Shown: in pieces, positions 54,647 through 62,455 of the stretch
Numbering within the stretch: the stretch's first letter is position 1
Layout: each line of letters opens with the position of its first letter
From: JAQVEM01 sp964601205
Lineage (GTDB): Bacteria; Actinomycetota; Humimicrobiia; Humimicrobiales; Humimicrobiaceae
Assembly: GCA_964601205.1 (NCBI GenBank)
Contig: CAZRML010000029.1
Span: forward strand, 1-62,455
DNA length: 62,455 bases
Direction of reading: 5' to 3'
Program-made: the position numbers and the translations under genes
The notes under the pieces: generated by a model
The model's input: the letters and a program-made list of their open reading frames with translations, nothing else
Databases searched by the model: none
What the model was told of the DNA's origin: nothing

Positions 54647-55566
54647 CTGATAACCCTGCTTCCTCCATAATAATTAATAACTCTGTTTATTATAAAAAAA
54701 CCAATCACGTTACTGAGTACAACATATATAAGAATTAAAATACCGGCTCCTGTAAACAGGATATTCATAATTTCTTTATTGATAAGAACAATAATTATTA
54801 TTGAAATTATCGGAATTAGAGTTATCAAATAAGAAGTATAGCGCGGCCCCGAGCTTAAAATCTTAACATATCTTTCCATATTTTTCTTTTCTCTTATATA
54901 CTCAACCTGATTCTTTAAAAATTCTATTAAATCTACTCCTTTGTCATTAGCAACTATAAAACCTGTAAGAACCACTTCAATCAGGGGGCTGCTGTTTCTT
55001 TGTATCATATTTCTTAATGCCTTATTTAATAATAAACCCCTGCGGGTATCATTTAATACCAACTCAAATTCTCTCTTTAATGGATAATCTGAGTCTTCTA
55101 TAGTTTTTTGTATACAATTTAGAATATTAGGATTCCCATACAGATAACCAACCAGATCCAGTAAAAATTGTTCAAGCTGGTCCTCCTTTTTTATATTCTC
55201 TCTTCTCTTTCTTATGTTAATAAAAATGAAGAATATGAATATATTTATAATTAGTAGTAAAATAGATAAAATCAATCCCAGTTTAAAAAACAATCCCAAA
55301 AAAAAGACGAGGGAAAATAACACAAAAATCAAAATAAAAAATTCTTCCACATTTAAATTTAGATTACTCTTATCAATCCAATTTTTAATTTTGCTTATAA
55401 TGCTGTGCTTCTCATTATCTTTTTTCGCAAGATCCGTACTGCTGGACACCCTCAAGATTCTATTGATTATTTTTTCCTGCCTATTAACAATAAAAATTGC
55501 TATAGAACTAAATATATATAATAATCCAAGTCCAATTGAGATTGATATAATTACAGATACTCTAAT
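54643..55566 (-). CDS. tadB: Tad platform protein TadB (probable ATT start)
   Basis: An inner-membrane T2SS-F platform protein. The frame opens with an N-terminal TM helix (VSVIISISIGLGLLYIFSS) that a normal TadB needs, but no ATG, GTG or TTG precedes it. The only candidate is ATT at 55564-55566, seven bases after a strong AAAGGGGAG (55574-55582) inside the end of tadA. The first conventional start, TTG at 55455, would drop that helix and lacks a ribosome site. The extended protein is 307 aa. Further TMs lie around 80-110 and at the C-terminus, with the F-domain segment EQFLLDLVGYLYGNPNILNC. Confidence 0.75.
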   Translation of the reverse strand: MRVSVIISISIGLGLLYIFSSIAIFIVNRQEKIINRILRVSSSTDLAKKDNEKHSIISKIKNWIDKSNLNLNVEEFFILIFVLFSLVFFLGLFFKLGLILSILLLIINIFIFFIFINIRKRRENIKKEDQLEQFLLDLVGYLYGNPNILNCIQKTIEDSDYPLKREFELVLNDTRRGLLLNKALRNMIQRNSSPLIEVVLTGFIVANDKGVDLIEFLKNQVEYIREKKNMERYVKILSSGPRYTSYLITLIPIISIIIIVLINKEIMNILFTGAGILILIYVVLSNVIGFFIINRVINYYGGSRVIR

Positions 55567-56735
55567 TTGTAATCTCCCCTTTCATCAAGAGTATTATCCA
55601 CTAACAAAATTTCTTTTAATTTTCTGTTACATATATTCAAATCTTTATCTTTTTCGTAACTCAAAAATAAGACTGAATCAATTACTCTTGAAATCATTTT
55701 TCTTACGACATAATCACTTATATTGGTTTTATACTCCATCGCTAATGTTTCCAGTCGTATGAAAGCATCGAAAGCAGAGTCAGCATGAATGGTTGTAAAA
55801 CTCCCTCTGTGCCCCGTATTTAACGCCTGAAGCATTTGATAAGCTGCCATAGAATCTCTCACCTCACCGACTATGATTCTATCAGCCTTCATTCTTAATG
55901 TTTCAAATATTAATTTATCCTGGTTAATTTCGTTATCATACTCTCTTGATTTCGTTCTGGTATATAACATTCTCACAAAAGGGTGCCCTGAAAGTTTTAT
56001 TTCGGGAACATCCTGTATAATATTAATAAATTCACTTTTTGGAATTAATTTCGCCAGCGTGTTAAGCAAAGTAGTTTTCCCGGAACCCATGGAACCTGCA
56101 ATAAGAATATTCTTTTTCCTGATCACCAGATCCTTCAAAATATCATAATATTTTTCATCAAACATATTTAATCTTAATAAGTCCTCCAGATTAAAATCTA
56201 TACAGTTAAACACTCTTATTGAAATATATACCCTGTCGGAAACTGGTGGAATTATTATTGAACATCTACTTCCATCATAAAGTTCAGTATTTAAAAAAGG
56301 AACCCTCTGATCAACTATCTTGCCGGTGTTGCTTTTAATCCTATCTATTATCAAATATACCTCATCAATATTACTAAATACCCTCCCCAGATATTTCTTA
56401 ATCCCACTCTTTATTATTACCATTTCCATATCCTGTATAAATATATCTGTTACTTCTTTATCCTGCAGGAATTCTTCTAATATCCCCAACCCAAATATTT
56501 CCGATAATGCTTTATTGATTAGCTCATCTCTGATATCAAAAACAAGGGAGGGATATTTCTTTTCAATCTCATCCTTCAAAAAAATATATAATTTATCCTT
56601 AAAATATTCTCTATTTAAATAACTATAATTTAAAAAAGACTTATCTTTCCTAACCCTTTTTTTAACCGAACTTATTATTTCTTCTTCATCTATTCTTCTT
56701 AATTTATTCCCCTCATGCAGCCTATCCTTTAACAT
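55551..56735 (-). CDS. tadA: Tad pilus secretion ATPase TadA/CpaF
   Basis: The hexameric ATPase that drives Flp pilus assembly. The 394-aa protein has an N-terminal helical region, then SNTGKIVDQRVPFLNTELYD, Walker A GSMGSGKT (214-221), the Asp box, Walker B RIIVGEVRD (286-294) and the His box GHRGSFTTIHAD (308-319). This is the CpaF/VirB11 arrangement. It starts 5 bp after the MinD-like ATPase gene and overlaps tadB by 16 bp. Confidence 0.94.
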   Translation of the reverse strand: MLKDRLHEGNKLRRIDEEEIISSVKKRVRKDKSFLNYSYLNREYFKDKLYIFLKDEIEKKYPSLVFDIRDELINKALSEIFGLGILEEFLQDKEVTDIFIQDMEMVIIKSGIKKYLGRVFSNIDEVYLIIDRIKSNTGKIVDQRVPFLNTELYDGSRCSIIIPPVSDRVYISIRVFNCIDFNLEDLLRLNMFDEKYYDILKDLVIRKKNILIAGSMGSGKTTLLNTLAKLIPKSEFINIIQDVPEIKLSGHPFVRMLYTRTKSREYDNEINQDKLIFETLRMKADRIIVGEVRDSMAAYQMLQALNTGHRGSFTTIHADSAFDAFIRLETLAMEYKTNISDYVVRKMISRVIDSVLFLSYEKDKDLNICNRKLKEILLVDNTLDERGDYKLEYL

Positions 56736-56740
56736 TACTT

Positions 56741-57562
56741 TTAAACCCCCCTATTTTCTACTGTCAGAACCCTGCTGACTTCTCTAAAAAAAATACTTTT
56801 TAAAATATTAGCTTTATTAAACATCAATTTATTTTTATTGAAGCTTTTATCAAACTTTATAAAAGCATAAACAGGTATTTTAATAATTTTAGTGAGATCA
56901 ATAATTCTAAAAAAATCTGTAAATTTTTTTTTATTTATAATAAGTTTCATTTTATATTCCTGGATAGAAAATTTATTTACCAGCACGCCCGCTAAATTTG
57001 AAATACGTGCAATACTTGCTAAAGAATAATCACTTATTAAGAGGATTTCATTTGAAAGTTTGAGAACATCTAAAACTGGCCCATTTATAATTGTTTGTGT
57101 GTCTACAATAATGCAATCATAATCTTTAGAAATAAAATCAATCAATTTATTTATAGAACCCTTTTTTATATTCTCAGCCATAAGGGGATTTGACACTCCC
57201 TTTAAAACATCCATATTTTTGTGTATATTCTTAACAAATTCGTTATATTTTTCCGGAAACCTTATCGCAAGTTCTAAAGATTTGTTTTCTTCTATATCAA
57301 ATAAAATACCAAAATCCCCGGGAGAACTATCCAGTTCAAGCAATAACGTCTTCTTTCCCATTTTTTGAGACATAACTATTGCAGAAACTATGGCAAATGA
57401 GGTTTTGCCGACTCCACCTTTATTGGATACAACTGAAGTTATTACACTTTTATCATAAAAATCTCTATTATGGTGAATTTTATTATTTTCATAACCAGCG
57501 GAATCCAAACCGATATCGTTAAAATTTTTATAAGTGATTGTATTTTGAATCTCTAAATTCAT
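56741..57562 (-). CDS. MinD/CpaE-like ATPase
   Basis: A 273-aa ParA-superfamily ATPase with the deviant Walker A SNKGGVGKTSFAI (about 46-58), LLELDSSPGDFGILFD and CIIVDTQTIINGPVLDVL. In Tad systems such proteins (CpaE/TadZ) set pilus position. It lacks a receiver-like N-terminal domain, unlike the other ATPase at the start of the operon. It lies between cpaB and tadA. Confidence 0.82.
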   Translation of the reverse strand: MNLEIQNTITYKNFNDIGLDSAGYENNKIHHNRDFYDKSVITSVVSNKGGVGKTSFAIVSAIVMSQKMGKKTLLLELDSSPGDFGILFDIEENKSLELAIRFPEKYNEFVKNIHKNMDVLKGVSNPLMAENIKKGSINKLIDFISKDYDCIIVDTQTIINGPVLDVLKLSNEILLISDYSLASIARISNLAGVLVNKFSIQEYKMKLIINKKKFTDFFRIIDLTKIIKIPVYAFIKFDKSFNKNKLMFNKANILKSIFFREVSRVLTVENRGV

Positions 57563-57595
57563 AAAAAAACTTTCAACTTCAATTAAAAACCGTTA

Positions 57596-58396
57596 TTAAA
57601 CTTCTTCTATTACAATTTTATAATTATTATCCTTTGTTAATCTGGCAACTATAGGAGCTTCTTTAATATCACATTTTAGATAAATGCTGGTAATATGATT
57701 ACTATTATTCAAAAGAATGTTCTTATTAATATCTGAAATATTTTCTTCTATGCATATTACCTCTAAATTCCTTACCATAACCTGACCATTAATTAAAATT
57801 ATATTCTCCGACAAATTAAACATAGTACTGCTAATATAGTCTCCAGCAGAAAAAAAATTTATGCTTTTATCCTTTATGCTCCCATTATGATAAGAGCCAT
57901 CAGTTTGATTTGAATATTTATTATTACTACTTTCTAAAAATTGAATATAATCCGGATATAGCAACTCTTTTTCATATTCAGTTGATACTATAGATATACA
58001 ATTACCTATTCTTACCTCTTCTAAAAGAGGTTCCTCGTATTGTACATTTATCGCTATTACGACATCTCCCTCTGCTAATCTGTCAAAGATGCTCTCCTGT
58101 GTTTTTTTATCAAACATACCAATAGAGATATAATCACCTTTTCTTCTTTCTACATTAATAATTTTCCCAATTATATTTTCTTTATCCTCTACATAATTTT
58201 CAGGGAGTGAATTTTTATAATATTCCTTAAAATCCAAATCTTCCTCATTTATTTTTTTACCGGCTTCAATATCCCTGGAGGTAACCACTATCTCCTTTTT
58301 ATCAAGGTAATTATTAAGTAATAAGTAAAAAGCCAGTCCTATAATAATCGACCCAATAATTGCCAGCACCAAATATTTTCTATAATTATTTCTCAT
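57596..58396 (-). CDS. cpaB: CpaB/RcpC-like SAF-domain protein
   Basis: A pilus assembly protein with an N-terminal TM (LVLAIIGSIIIGLAFYLLL) and a SAF domain beginning VTSRDIEAGKKINEEDLDF. A segment GDVVIAINVQYEEPL of the RcpC/CpaB type follows. I chose the ATG at 58396, six bases after AAAGGA (266 aa). The frame reaches 58414, overlapping the upstream gene. In diderms CpaB works with the secretin CpaC, and none is encoded here. Confidence 0.83.
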   Translation of the reverse strand: MRNNYRKYLVLAIIGSIIIGLAFYLLLNNYLDKKEIVVTSRDIEAGKKINEEDLDFKEYYKNSLPENYVEDKENIIGKIINVERRKGDYISIGMFDKKTQESIFDRLAEGDVVIAINVQYEEPLLEEVRIGNCISIVSTEYEKELLYPDYIQFLESSNNKYSNQTDGSYHNGSIKDKSINFFSAGDYISSTMFNLSENIILINGQVMVRNLEVICIEENISDINKNILLNNSNHITSIYLKCDIKEAPIVARLTKDNNYKIVIEEV

Positions 58397-58406
58397 CATA
58401 TTTCCT

Positions 58407-59786
58407 TTAATCATAAGTTAGTAAATTAAATATTTTTTCTGCCAGATAATTAAAACTTTTTAAATTACTAAAACTAAAATTTAAAAACTCTGATTTATTT
58501 CTTAGCATTTCGTTTTCATCCAAGAAAATCAAATTTTTTAAATGGAAAAAATGTTTGATCTGGTTTTTAAAAAAATTTAAATTATCAAGCCTGTCGTATT
58601 TATTTATTATCAAAACTTTTTCTACATCAGAACATAAAAATCTATCATTTATTCTTACAAGTCTACCCATACTCCCTGCTGTATTATCAGATACCATTAT
58701 TAAAAGATCAGCAAGGTCTATTACTCCCAGATACAAGTCGTCCAATTTATTCGGGAGATCAATTATAATCATGTGATACTTTTTTTTCGCAATATCAGCC
58801 AGACAATATATATCCTGTAAATCTATTTTTTTTGATAAATCATATGTCGGTGGCGACTGCAAAACATCCAGATTCTCATTAATTTTTATAATTGAATTAT
58901 CCAGAGAACTTCTATTATATCCATCAACAAAATTTAAAATATTGGGAGAAGCCGGGATGCTCAGATAATAGCTTATATCTCCTCCTCCTTCAGAAAAATT
59001 TAAATCAACGAGAAGAGTTTTTATTTTATTAAAAACAGAACTTAGAAAAATAGAAATTGTTGTACTTCCAACCCCACCTTTAGCTTTCAATATAACAATT
59101 ATCTTTTGTTTTAATGTTTTTATCTTTCTAATTTCTGTAGTTTCATTTTCTTTTGAAACATTTTCATCCTGAGATTTTACTTTTTTATCCAACTTAAGAC
59201 CCTTGCTATCTTCTTTATCCTCATTCTCTTTTTCTTTCTTGTTTGAACCGTTATTACAATCCTCTGCGCTATATACCTTTTCCTTGTGTTTTTCGCTAGC
59301 TTCTTTCTCCGCTCTATCTTTATTCCTGTCGCTCTCCCCGGAATTTTTGTATTTGCCCTTTAAAATTACTTTTGTACTTTTTTTAAGATTTAAAAAATTA
59401 CTAAAGTATGCTCTTAGATTAAAACGTTTATTTCTTTCGTTAGCCGTACTTTTCTCAATTTCTTTTAATATTAAATTTTCTATTTCCTTTTCATTTATAG
59501 GATATCCAACATCTCTCCCCAGAATGTAGACATTTATTTTTTTCCTATTGGCTCTTTTTATTATATTGGATAGATCAGAAATTTTTTTACTGATAATTAC
59601 AAGATCAATTTTTTCATACTCCAGAATAAAGTTTACAGCAAAGCAGCTACTGAGATTTATAAAATTAAATCTATTAGTTAAATTCTGAATCCTCCTAAAT
59701 GTATCATTATCCCTGTCAGCCAGTATGATATTAAAAGAACTAATATTTCTATTTGTCTTATCCTTAGAAATAGTGTTTATATTCAT
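58407..59786 (-). CDS. cpaE: CpaE/TadZ-like ATPase with receiver-like domain
   Basis: The first gene of the Tad operon, about 459 aa. A receiver-like N-terminal domain spans about 20-118 (FNIILADRDNDTFRRI and later KIDLVIISK). A Lys/Glu-rich disordered linker follows (about 145-225). The ATPase domain has the deviant P-loop LKAKGGVGSTTISIF, where Ser replaces the Lys of GKT as in many CpaE proteins, then LLVDLNFSEGGGDISYYL. It probably targets the Tad machine to a cell site. The ATG at 59786 is taken, and a GTG at 59792 is possible. Confidence 0.85.
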   Translation of the reverse strand: MNINTISKDKTNRNISSFNIILADRDNDTFRRIQNLTNRFNFINLSSCFAVNFILEYEKIDLVIISKKISDLSNIIKRANRKKINVYILGRDVGYPINEKEIENLILKEIEKSTANERNKRFNLRAYFSNFLNLKKSTKVILKGKYKNSGESDRNKDRAEKEASEKHKEKVYSAEDCNNGSNKKEKENEDKEDSKGLKLDKKVKSQDENVSKENETTEIRKIKTLKQKIIVILKAKGGVGSTTISIFLSSVFNKIKTLLVDLNFSEGGGDISYYLSIPASPNILNFVDGYNRSSLDNSIIKINENLDVLQSPPTYDLSKKIDLQDIYCLADIAKKKYHMIIIDLPNKLDDLYLGVIDLADLLIMVSDNTAGSMGRLVRINDRFLCSDVEKVLIINKYDRLDNLNFFKNQIKHFFHLKNLIFLDENEMLRNKSEFLNFSFSNLKSFNYLAEKIFNLLTYD

Positions 59787-59831
59787 AAGCACTTTTAAAT
59801 AATTGAATAATTTAAAGAAATTTGTTTAAAT

Positions 59832-59860
59832 AGAATAAATTATATTATTCATTATGTCAA
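59832..59860 (-). promoter_or_regulatory. Tad operon promoter
   Basis: On the minus strand a perfect -35 TTGACA (59855-59860) and a -10 TATTCT (59832-59837) are separated by 17 bp. The expected transcript start lies about 40 bp before the cpaE start codon. No other good promoter is seen inside the closely packed operon. Confidence 0.65.
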
Positions 59861-59898
59861 TACAATTTCTATACACAATTTATACTATATTATTATAT

Positions 59899-59928
59899 AA
59901 ATGTAGTATATAATAATAAATTACATTT
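59899..59928 (+). promoter_or_regulatory. Palindromic operator before the antitoxin gene
   Basis: AAATGTA (59899-59905) and TACATTT (59922-59928) form a perfect 7-bp inverted repeat with a 16-bp spacer that contains TATAAT (59909-59914). A further ATGTA follows at 59931. The position fits autorepression by the Phd/YefM-type protein encoded downstream. This is inference from position and symmetry. Confidence 0.5.
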
Positions 59929-59966
59929 AAATGTACAGTCTAAGCATCATTTTAGAAAGGAGTTCT

Positions 59967-60278
59967 ATGGAACATATAGTTGGAATTACAAATGCAAGGA
60001 ATAATATTAAGGAAATTGTAGATTCCATATCCGATAATAATGAAACTTACATAGTCACCAGAGATTGTATACCCGAAGTCGTAATAATATCCTACAAAAA
60101 ATACATGGAACACAAGAAGTTATTAGAACAAATGGTAGAGCTCAAATATGAAAGGTCCATAAAGCAATCACAGAGTCAGTTTAAAGGATGGCTGGAGGAA
60201 AAAGGCTTTGACGTAAGCAGTTTATCAGAGGAAGAAATCGGAGAGATGGTTAAAAACCTGCACATAAACAATATTTGA
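59967..60278 (+). CDS. Orphan Phd/YefM-type antitoxin
   Basis: A 103-aa protein with the Phd/YefM N-terminal fold: MEHIVGITNARNNIKEIVDS, then YIVTRDCIPEVVIISYKKYM. A helical C-terminal arm ends EEEIGEMVKNLHINNI. I chose the ATG at 59967, four bases after AAGGAG. A longer frame from 59931 has no site. No RelE/Doc-type toxin gene follows in the next 700 bp. It is divergent from the Tad operon and shares its 180-bp control region, so it could also influence that promoter. Confidence 0.8.
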   Translation: MEHIVGITNARNNIKEIVDSISDNNETYIVTRDCIPEVVIISYKKYMEHKKLLEQMVELKYERSIKQSQSQFKGWLEEKGFDVSSLSEEEIGEMVKNLHINNI

Positions 60279-60543
60279 TATTCGTAAAATATAAACTTTA
60301 AAATTATAGTTTAAAATAAAAAAAAGTAATTATATCTATTTAAACTATATAATTGTGGTTAATTGTTTGAGGTTGGGGTTCACCCTACATCTTCTTACCT
60401 GTAATTAAATATATATTAAATAAATTTTTTAGGTTGAAATCTAAAATTGATTTTATCTTTTTCAAATTATTGCTTTTACTGACTTATTCACCTAATATTA
60501 TGATTCTACCTTACCGGCTTATCTTTTATTGTGTAGATTTATT
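60279..60543. other. AT-rich non-coding stretch after the antitoxin gene
   Basis: No ORF is visible. GGGGTTCACCC at 60375-60385 is matched in inverted orientation by GGGTGAACTCC at 60940-60950 (10 of 11), as if they were ends of a decayed 576-bp element. Confidence 0.35.
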
Positions 60544-60718
60544 TTATTGGTTTATTCTCCTAAATAAATTATTAAAATAATACAGAACCTCATCAAGATC
60601 GAATTTATCATCCATCCTAAGCATTGGAAAAAGGTCGGTTTGGCTAATCCTTTTTAATTCTTTGATTGTTTTTTTCAGGTAAACCTAAATTATTTGAATA
60701 ATCTCCTTTATAACTGAA
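60544..60718 (-). pseudogene. Degraded gene 3' end, frameshifted at an A7 run
   Basis: On the minus strand the frame reads FSYKGDYSNNLGLPEK, then shifts at seven A residues (plus T7 at 60669-60675). It continues as TIKELKRISQTDLFPMLRMD and DKFDLDEVLYYFNNLF to TAA at 60544-60546. Removing one A joins both parts into one credible protein C-terminus. The family is not recognised. The sequence further upstream to 60900 is broken by many stops. Confidence 0.4.
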
Positions 60719-61019
60719 TTACTATATTTTTTTACAACATACTATCTTGCCTATTCCCTGTCAGGTTAAATCAATTTAACTCAATTTATTAGAAATCCTT
60801 ATTTGATCACCGGTTGCATTATTGTTTCCAAGTCAAATATTTTCATGAAACAAGTTGCAGCTGGCGCAATAATCCATCATCATTATTATTATAAATAGGT
60901 GAAAACTTTAATTTTTTATATAATAATTGGGGTGAATTGGGGTGAACTCCATACTTAGACCCGGATAATAGCAGGGATGTGTTTTTTATACCATTTTTAT
61001 TCCTGCATCAAAATAGTCT
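60719..61019. other. Non-coding region with an 11-bp tandem repeat
   Basis: The stretch holds broken minus-strand frames but no intact gene. AATTGGGGTGA occurs twice in tandem at 60925-60946. No terminator for the genes to the right is evident. Confidence 0.4.
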
Positions 61020-62208
61020 CTACATCAAAAGACCATTAGCATAAATCTGTAACATTTCCCTGTATCCGCCACGGCTCTCAGTAACTGTCATTTTCCCCGA
61101 AGCAACTTTTATAAATTCTTCAAAAAGTGATTCCCCTACATCCTTTACGGACATCTCTCCACTTATTATACCGCCGGCATATATATCAAAATACTCTTTT
61201 TCTTCTATATCTTCGGGATTCCCCAGCACTTTTATTACCGGAAGGACAGGCAGTCCGGGAGGATATGATGGAAGGCCCCTGAAACGCGCCGGCAGTCCCC
61301 CTCCATAGCTAAATACCTGTATCTGGGCCCCTGCAGTAAACATACCCAGGAAAAGCTGCGAGGCCTGGGTGGTGCCGTCCATAAAATAAAGCCCGGAAGA
61401 TGAAGGCTTTTCCCCGTATTCCAGCACGCCAGCCAGCAGTGAATTGCCCCCCCTTAATAATTGCCCCCAGTGATTTTTCCTCAATGGTGGTTAGCCCTCC
61501 GGCTATATTACCTTTTGTCGGCTCAGAACCCAGTATATCTACCCCATATTCAGCTATTTCCCTTTTCATGCGGTTAACACATTCCAGCAATTTTTCACTT
61601 ACTTCTTTACTGGCAGCTCTTCTGGCCAGCACATGTTCTGCTCCAATCAGTTCTGCTGTTTCCGAAAAGATTACTCTTCCACCTTCTTCAATCAGTAAAT
61701 CTGATGCCTGCCCCGTAGCAGGGTTACTGGCAATAGCGGACACGGAGCCCGACCCCCCGCATTTTATGCCAACTGTCAGATCAGCTAAATCGTAATTTTC
61801 CCTTTCAACCTCTGAAGATTCCCTCACCAGCCTGCGTAATATGGCCACCCCTTTTTCCAGGGCAGAGTTATAATTTTTATCATTTTTAATTGTAACCGCC
61901 TCAACCTGCTTATACGGCAATATCTCTTCTGCCAGTTCTTCCGCTGTAATGCTTTCACAGCCAATCCCAACAAGCAGCACTGAATGGATATTGGGATTGG
62001 TCCCTATACCGGCCAGGGTCCTTCTGGCTCTTGAAAGGTCCGGGCCCAGCCTGATACAGGCATGATTATGTAAAAGCGGAATAGCCCCATTAACCTTTGA
62101 GGCGATCTCCGATGCCAGTTCGTTAATACAGCCAACAGTTGGCAGGACTACAACATGATTCCTTATACCGGCCCGGCTGTTTTTCCTCCGGTACCCTTTA
62201 AAATGCAT
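61020..62208 (-). pseudogene. UxaA/SuyB-type dehydratase large subunit, frameshifted
   Basis: The C-terminal (large) domain of the altronate dehydratase/sulfolactate lyase family. It shows FKGYRRKNSRAGIRNHVVVL, LPTVGCINELA, HACIRLGPD, GIGCESI, GIKCGGSGSVSAIASNPATG and FSETAELIGAEH. After EEKSLGAIIKGG the frame is lost at a G7 run (plus C7, 61447-61453). It resumes as NSLLAGVLEYGEKPSSSGLY and runs through FMDGTTQASQ to 61020. Six G instead of seven would restore one protein of about 396 aa. It is either a recent null allele or a sequencing error. The substrate, a sugar acid or sulfolactate, cannot be told. Confidence 0.8.
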
Positions 62209-62219
62209 TGTTCCCTCCT

Positions 62220-62455
62220 TTAATTACTATCATATTTCAGCATGCTTCTAACATTATGAATGTGGACATGTGCGCCCCTGTTAATCAGGCAAGTTGCGGT
62301 TCCGATGCCCCCGCCATATTTGGTGACCGTCCCTCCTTCATCAATTGAATCTATGGCTATTTTATGGCCGGATGCAATTTCTTCCCCTGCCTCTATATTT
62401 TTAATTACCCTGCTGTCGGTAGAAATAATAGATATCATCTCCCCCTTTTTTACAC
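62220..62455 (-). CDS. SAF-domain small subunit of UxaA-type dehydratase (partial)
   Basis: The C-terminal part of the small SAF subunit that pairs with the large domain encoded just downstream. It reads IEAGEEIASGHKIAIDSIDE, then TVTKYGGGIGTATCLINRGA and HVHIHNVRS, the SuyA/UxaA-N ending. The frame stays open to the window edge (VKKGE before the first ATG at 62438). That segment belongs to the domain, so the gene is probably cut by the window end. It lies 11 bp from the large-subunit gene. Confidence 0.8.
   Translation of the reverse strand, partial: VKKGEMISIISTDSRVIKNIEAGEEIASGHKIAIDSIDEGGTVTKYGGGIGTATCLINRGAHVHIHNVRSMLKYDSN

Noticed and set aside
55214..55762. A plus-strand ORF across the tadA/tadB junction
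   Set aside because: It is antisense to both conserved genes, is Lys/Asn-rich, and has no ribosome site.

Overview
The window reads as a low-GC chromosome fragment of a monoderm-type bacterium. Most of it is conserved housekeeping DNA, with accessory DNA at both ends. A GuaB3-type IMP dehydrogenase without CBS domains sits beside guaA, and the groESL operon is controlled by HrcA/CIRCE. The Tad pilus locus has no secretin gene, and there are several lipoproteins. Together these fit a deep-branching, AT-rich Actinomycetota-like candidate lineage. That assignment is inference: no rRNA is present to settle it.

Region 1 (1-6160) is accessory. Two different AbiEi/AbiEii-type (type IV toxin-antitoxin or abortive infection) pairs lie in tandem on the minus strand, next to a plus-strand lipoprotein. 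Degraded mobile-element DNA surrounds them. Two diverged 3' fragments of a serine recombinase gene (about 97-463 and 5790-6093) bound the region, and the right one runs directly into tRNA-Asn(GTT). Two copies of a 66-bp fragment of an HTH gene flank the second AbiE pair.

Region 2 (6303-27754) is a long minus-strand run of core genes. In transcription order they are hrcA, dnaJ, rsmE, mtaB, a HIT gene, phoH, pgpH-like, ybeY, a GNAT gene, era, deoC, recO, glyQ, glyS, ppdK, dnaG and rpoD. A small lipoprotein remnant with an in-frame TAG interrupts it at 18565-18774.

Region 3 (27921-32028) is a plus-strand thiamin block: a TPP riboswitch with terminator, then thiM, thiE, thiC and thiL. No thiD is present here. 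A flavodoxin/ferredoxin (EFR1-type) and isoprenylcysteine methyltransferase-like pair and an M29 aminopeptidase follow.

Region 4 (35408-49402) is minus-strand core metabolism. In transcription order it holds a type 4 uracil-DNA glycosylase, tsaE, tsaB, tsaD, groES-groEL (CIRCE operator and a strong terminator), a MinD/CooC-like ATPase, plsY, guaB3, guaA, chorismate mutase, DAHP synthase and pcrA. A small lipoprotein and a stand-alone Lrp/AsnC ligand-binding domain follow at 49559-50227.

Region 5 (50632-59860) is a minus-strand Tad/Flp pilus operon behind a TTGACA-17-TATTCT promoter. The order is a CpaE-like ATPase with receiver-like domain, CpaB/SAF, a second MinD-like ATPase, TadA, TadB, TadC, Flp pilin, TadE, a membrane-anchored unknown, a secreted protein with Trp-rich WVDTSHW repeats, and a TadG/TadE-like pseudopilin. 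TadB appears to start at an AUU codon. The repeat protein is the least familiar component and the best candidate here for something undescribed.

Region 6 (59899-62455) holds an orphan Phd/YefM antitoxin with a palindromic operator, a degraded minus-strand gene, and a UxaA/SuyB-type dehydratase whose frame is broken at a G7 run. A SAF-domain small subunit runs off the right edge.
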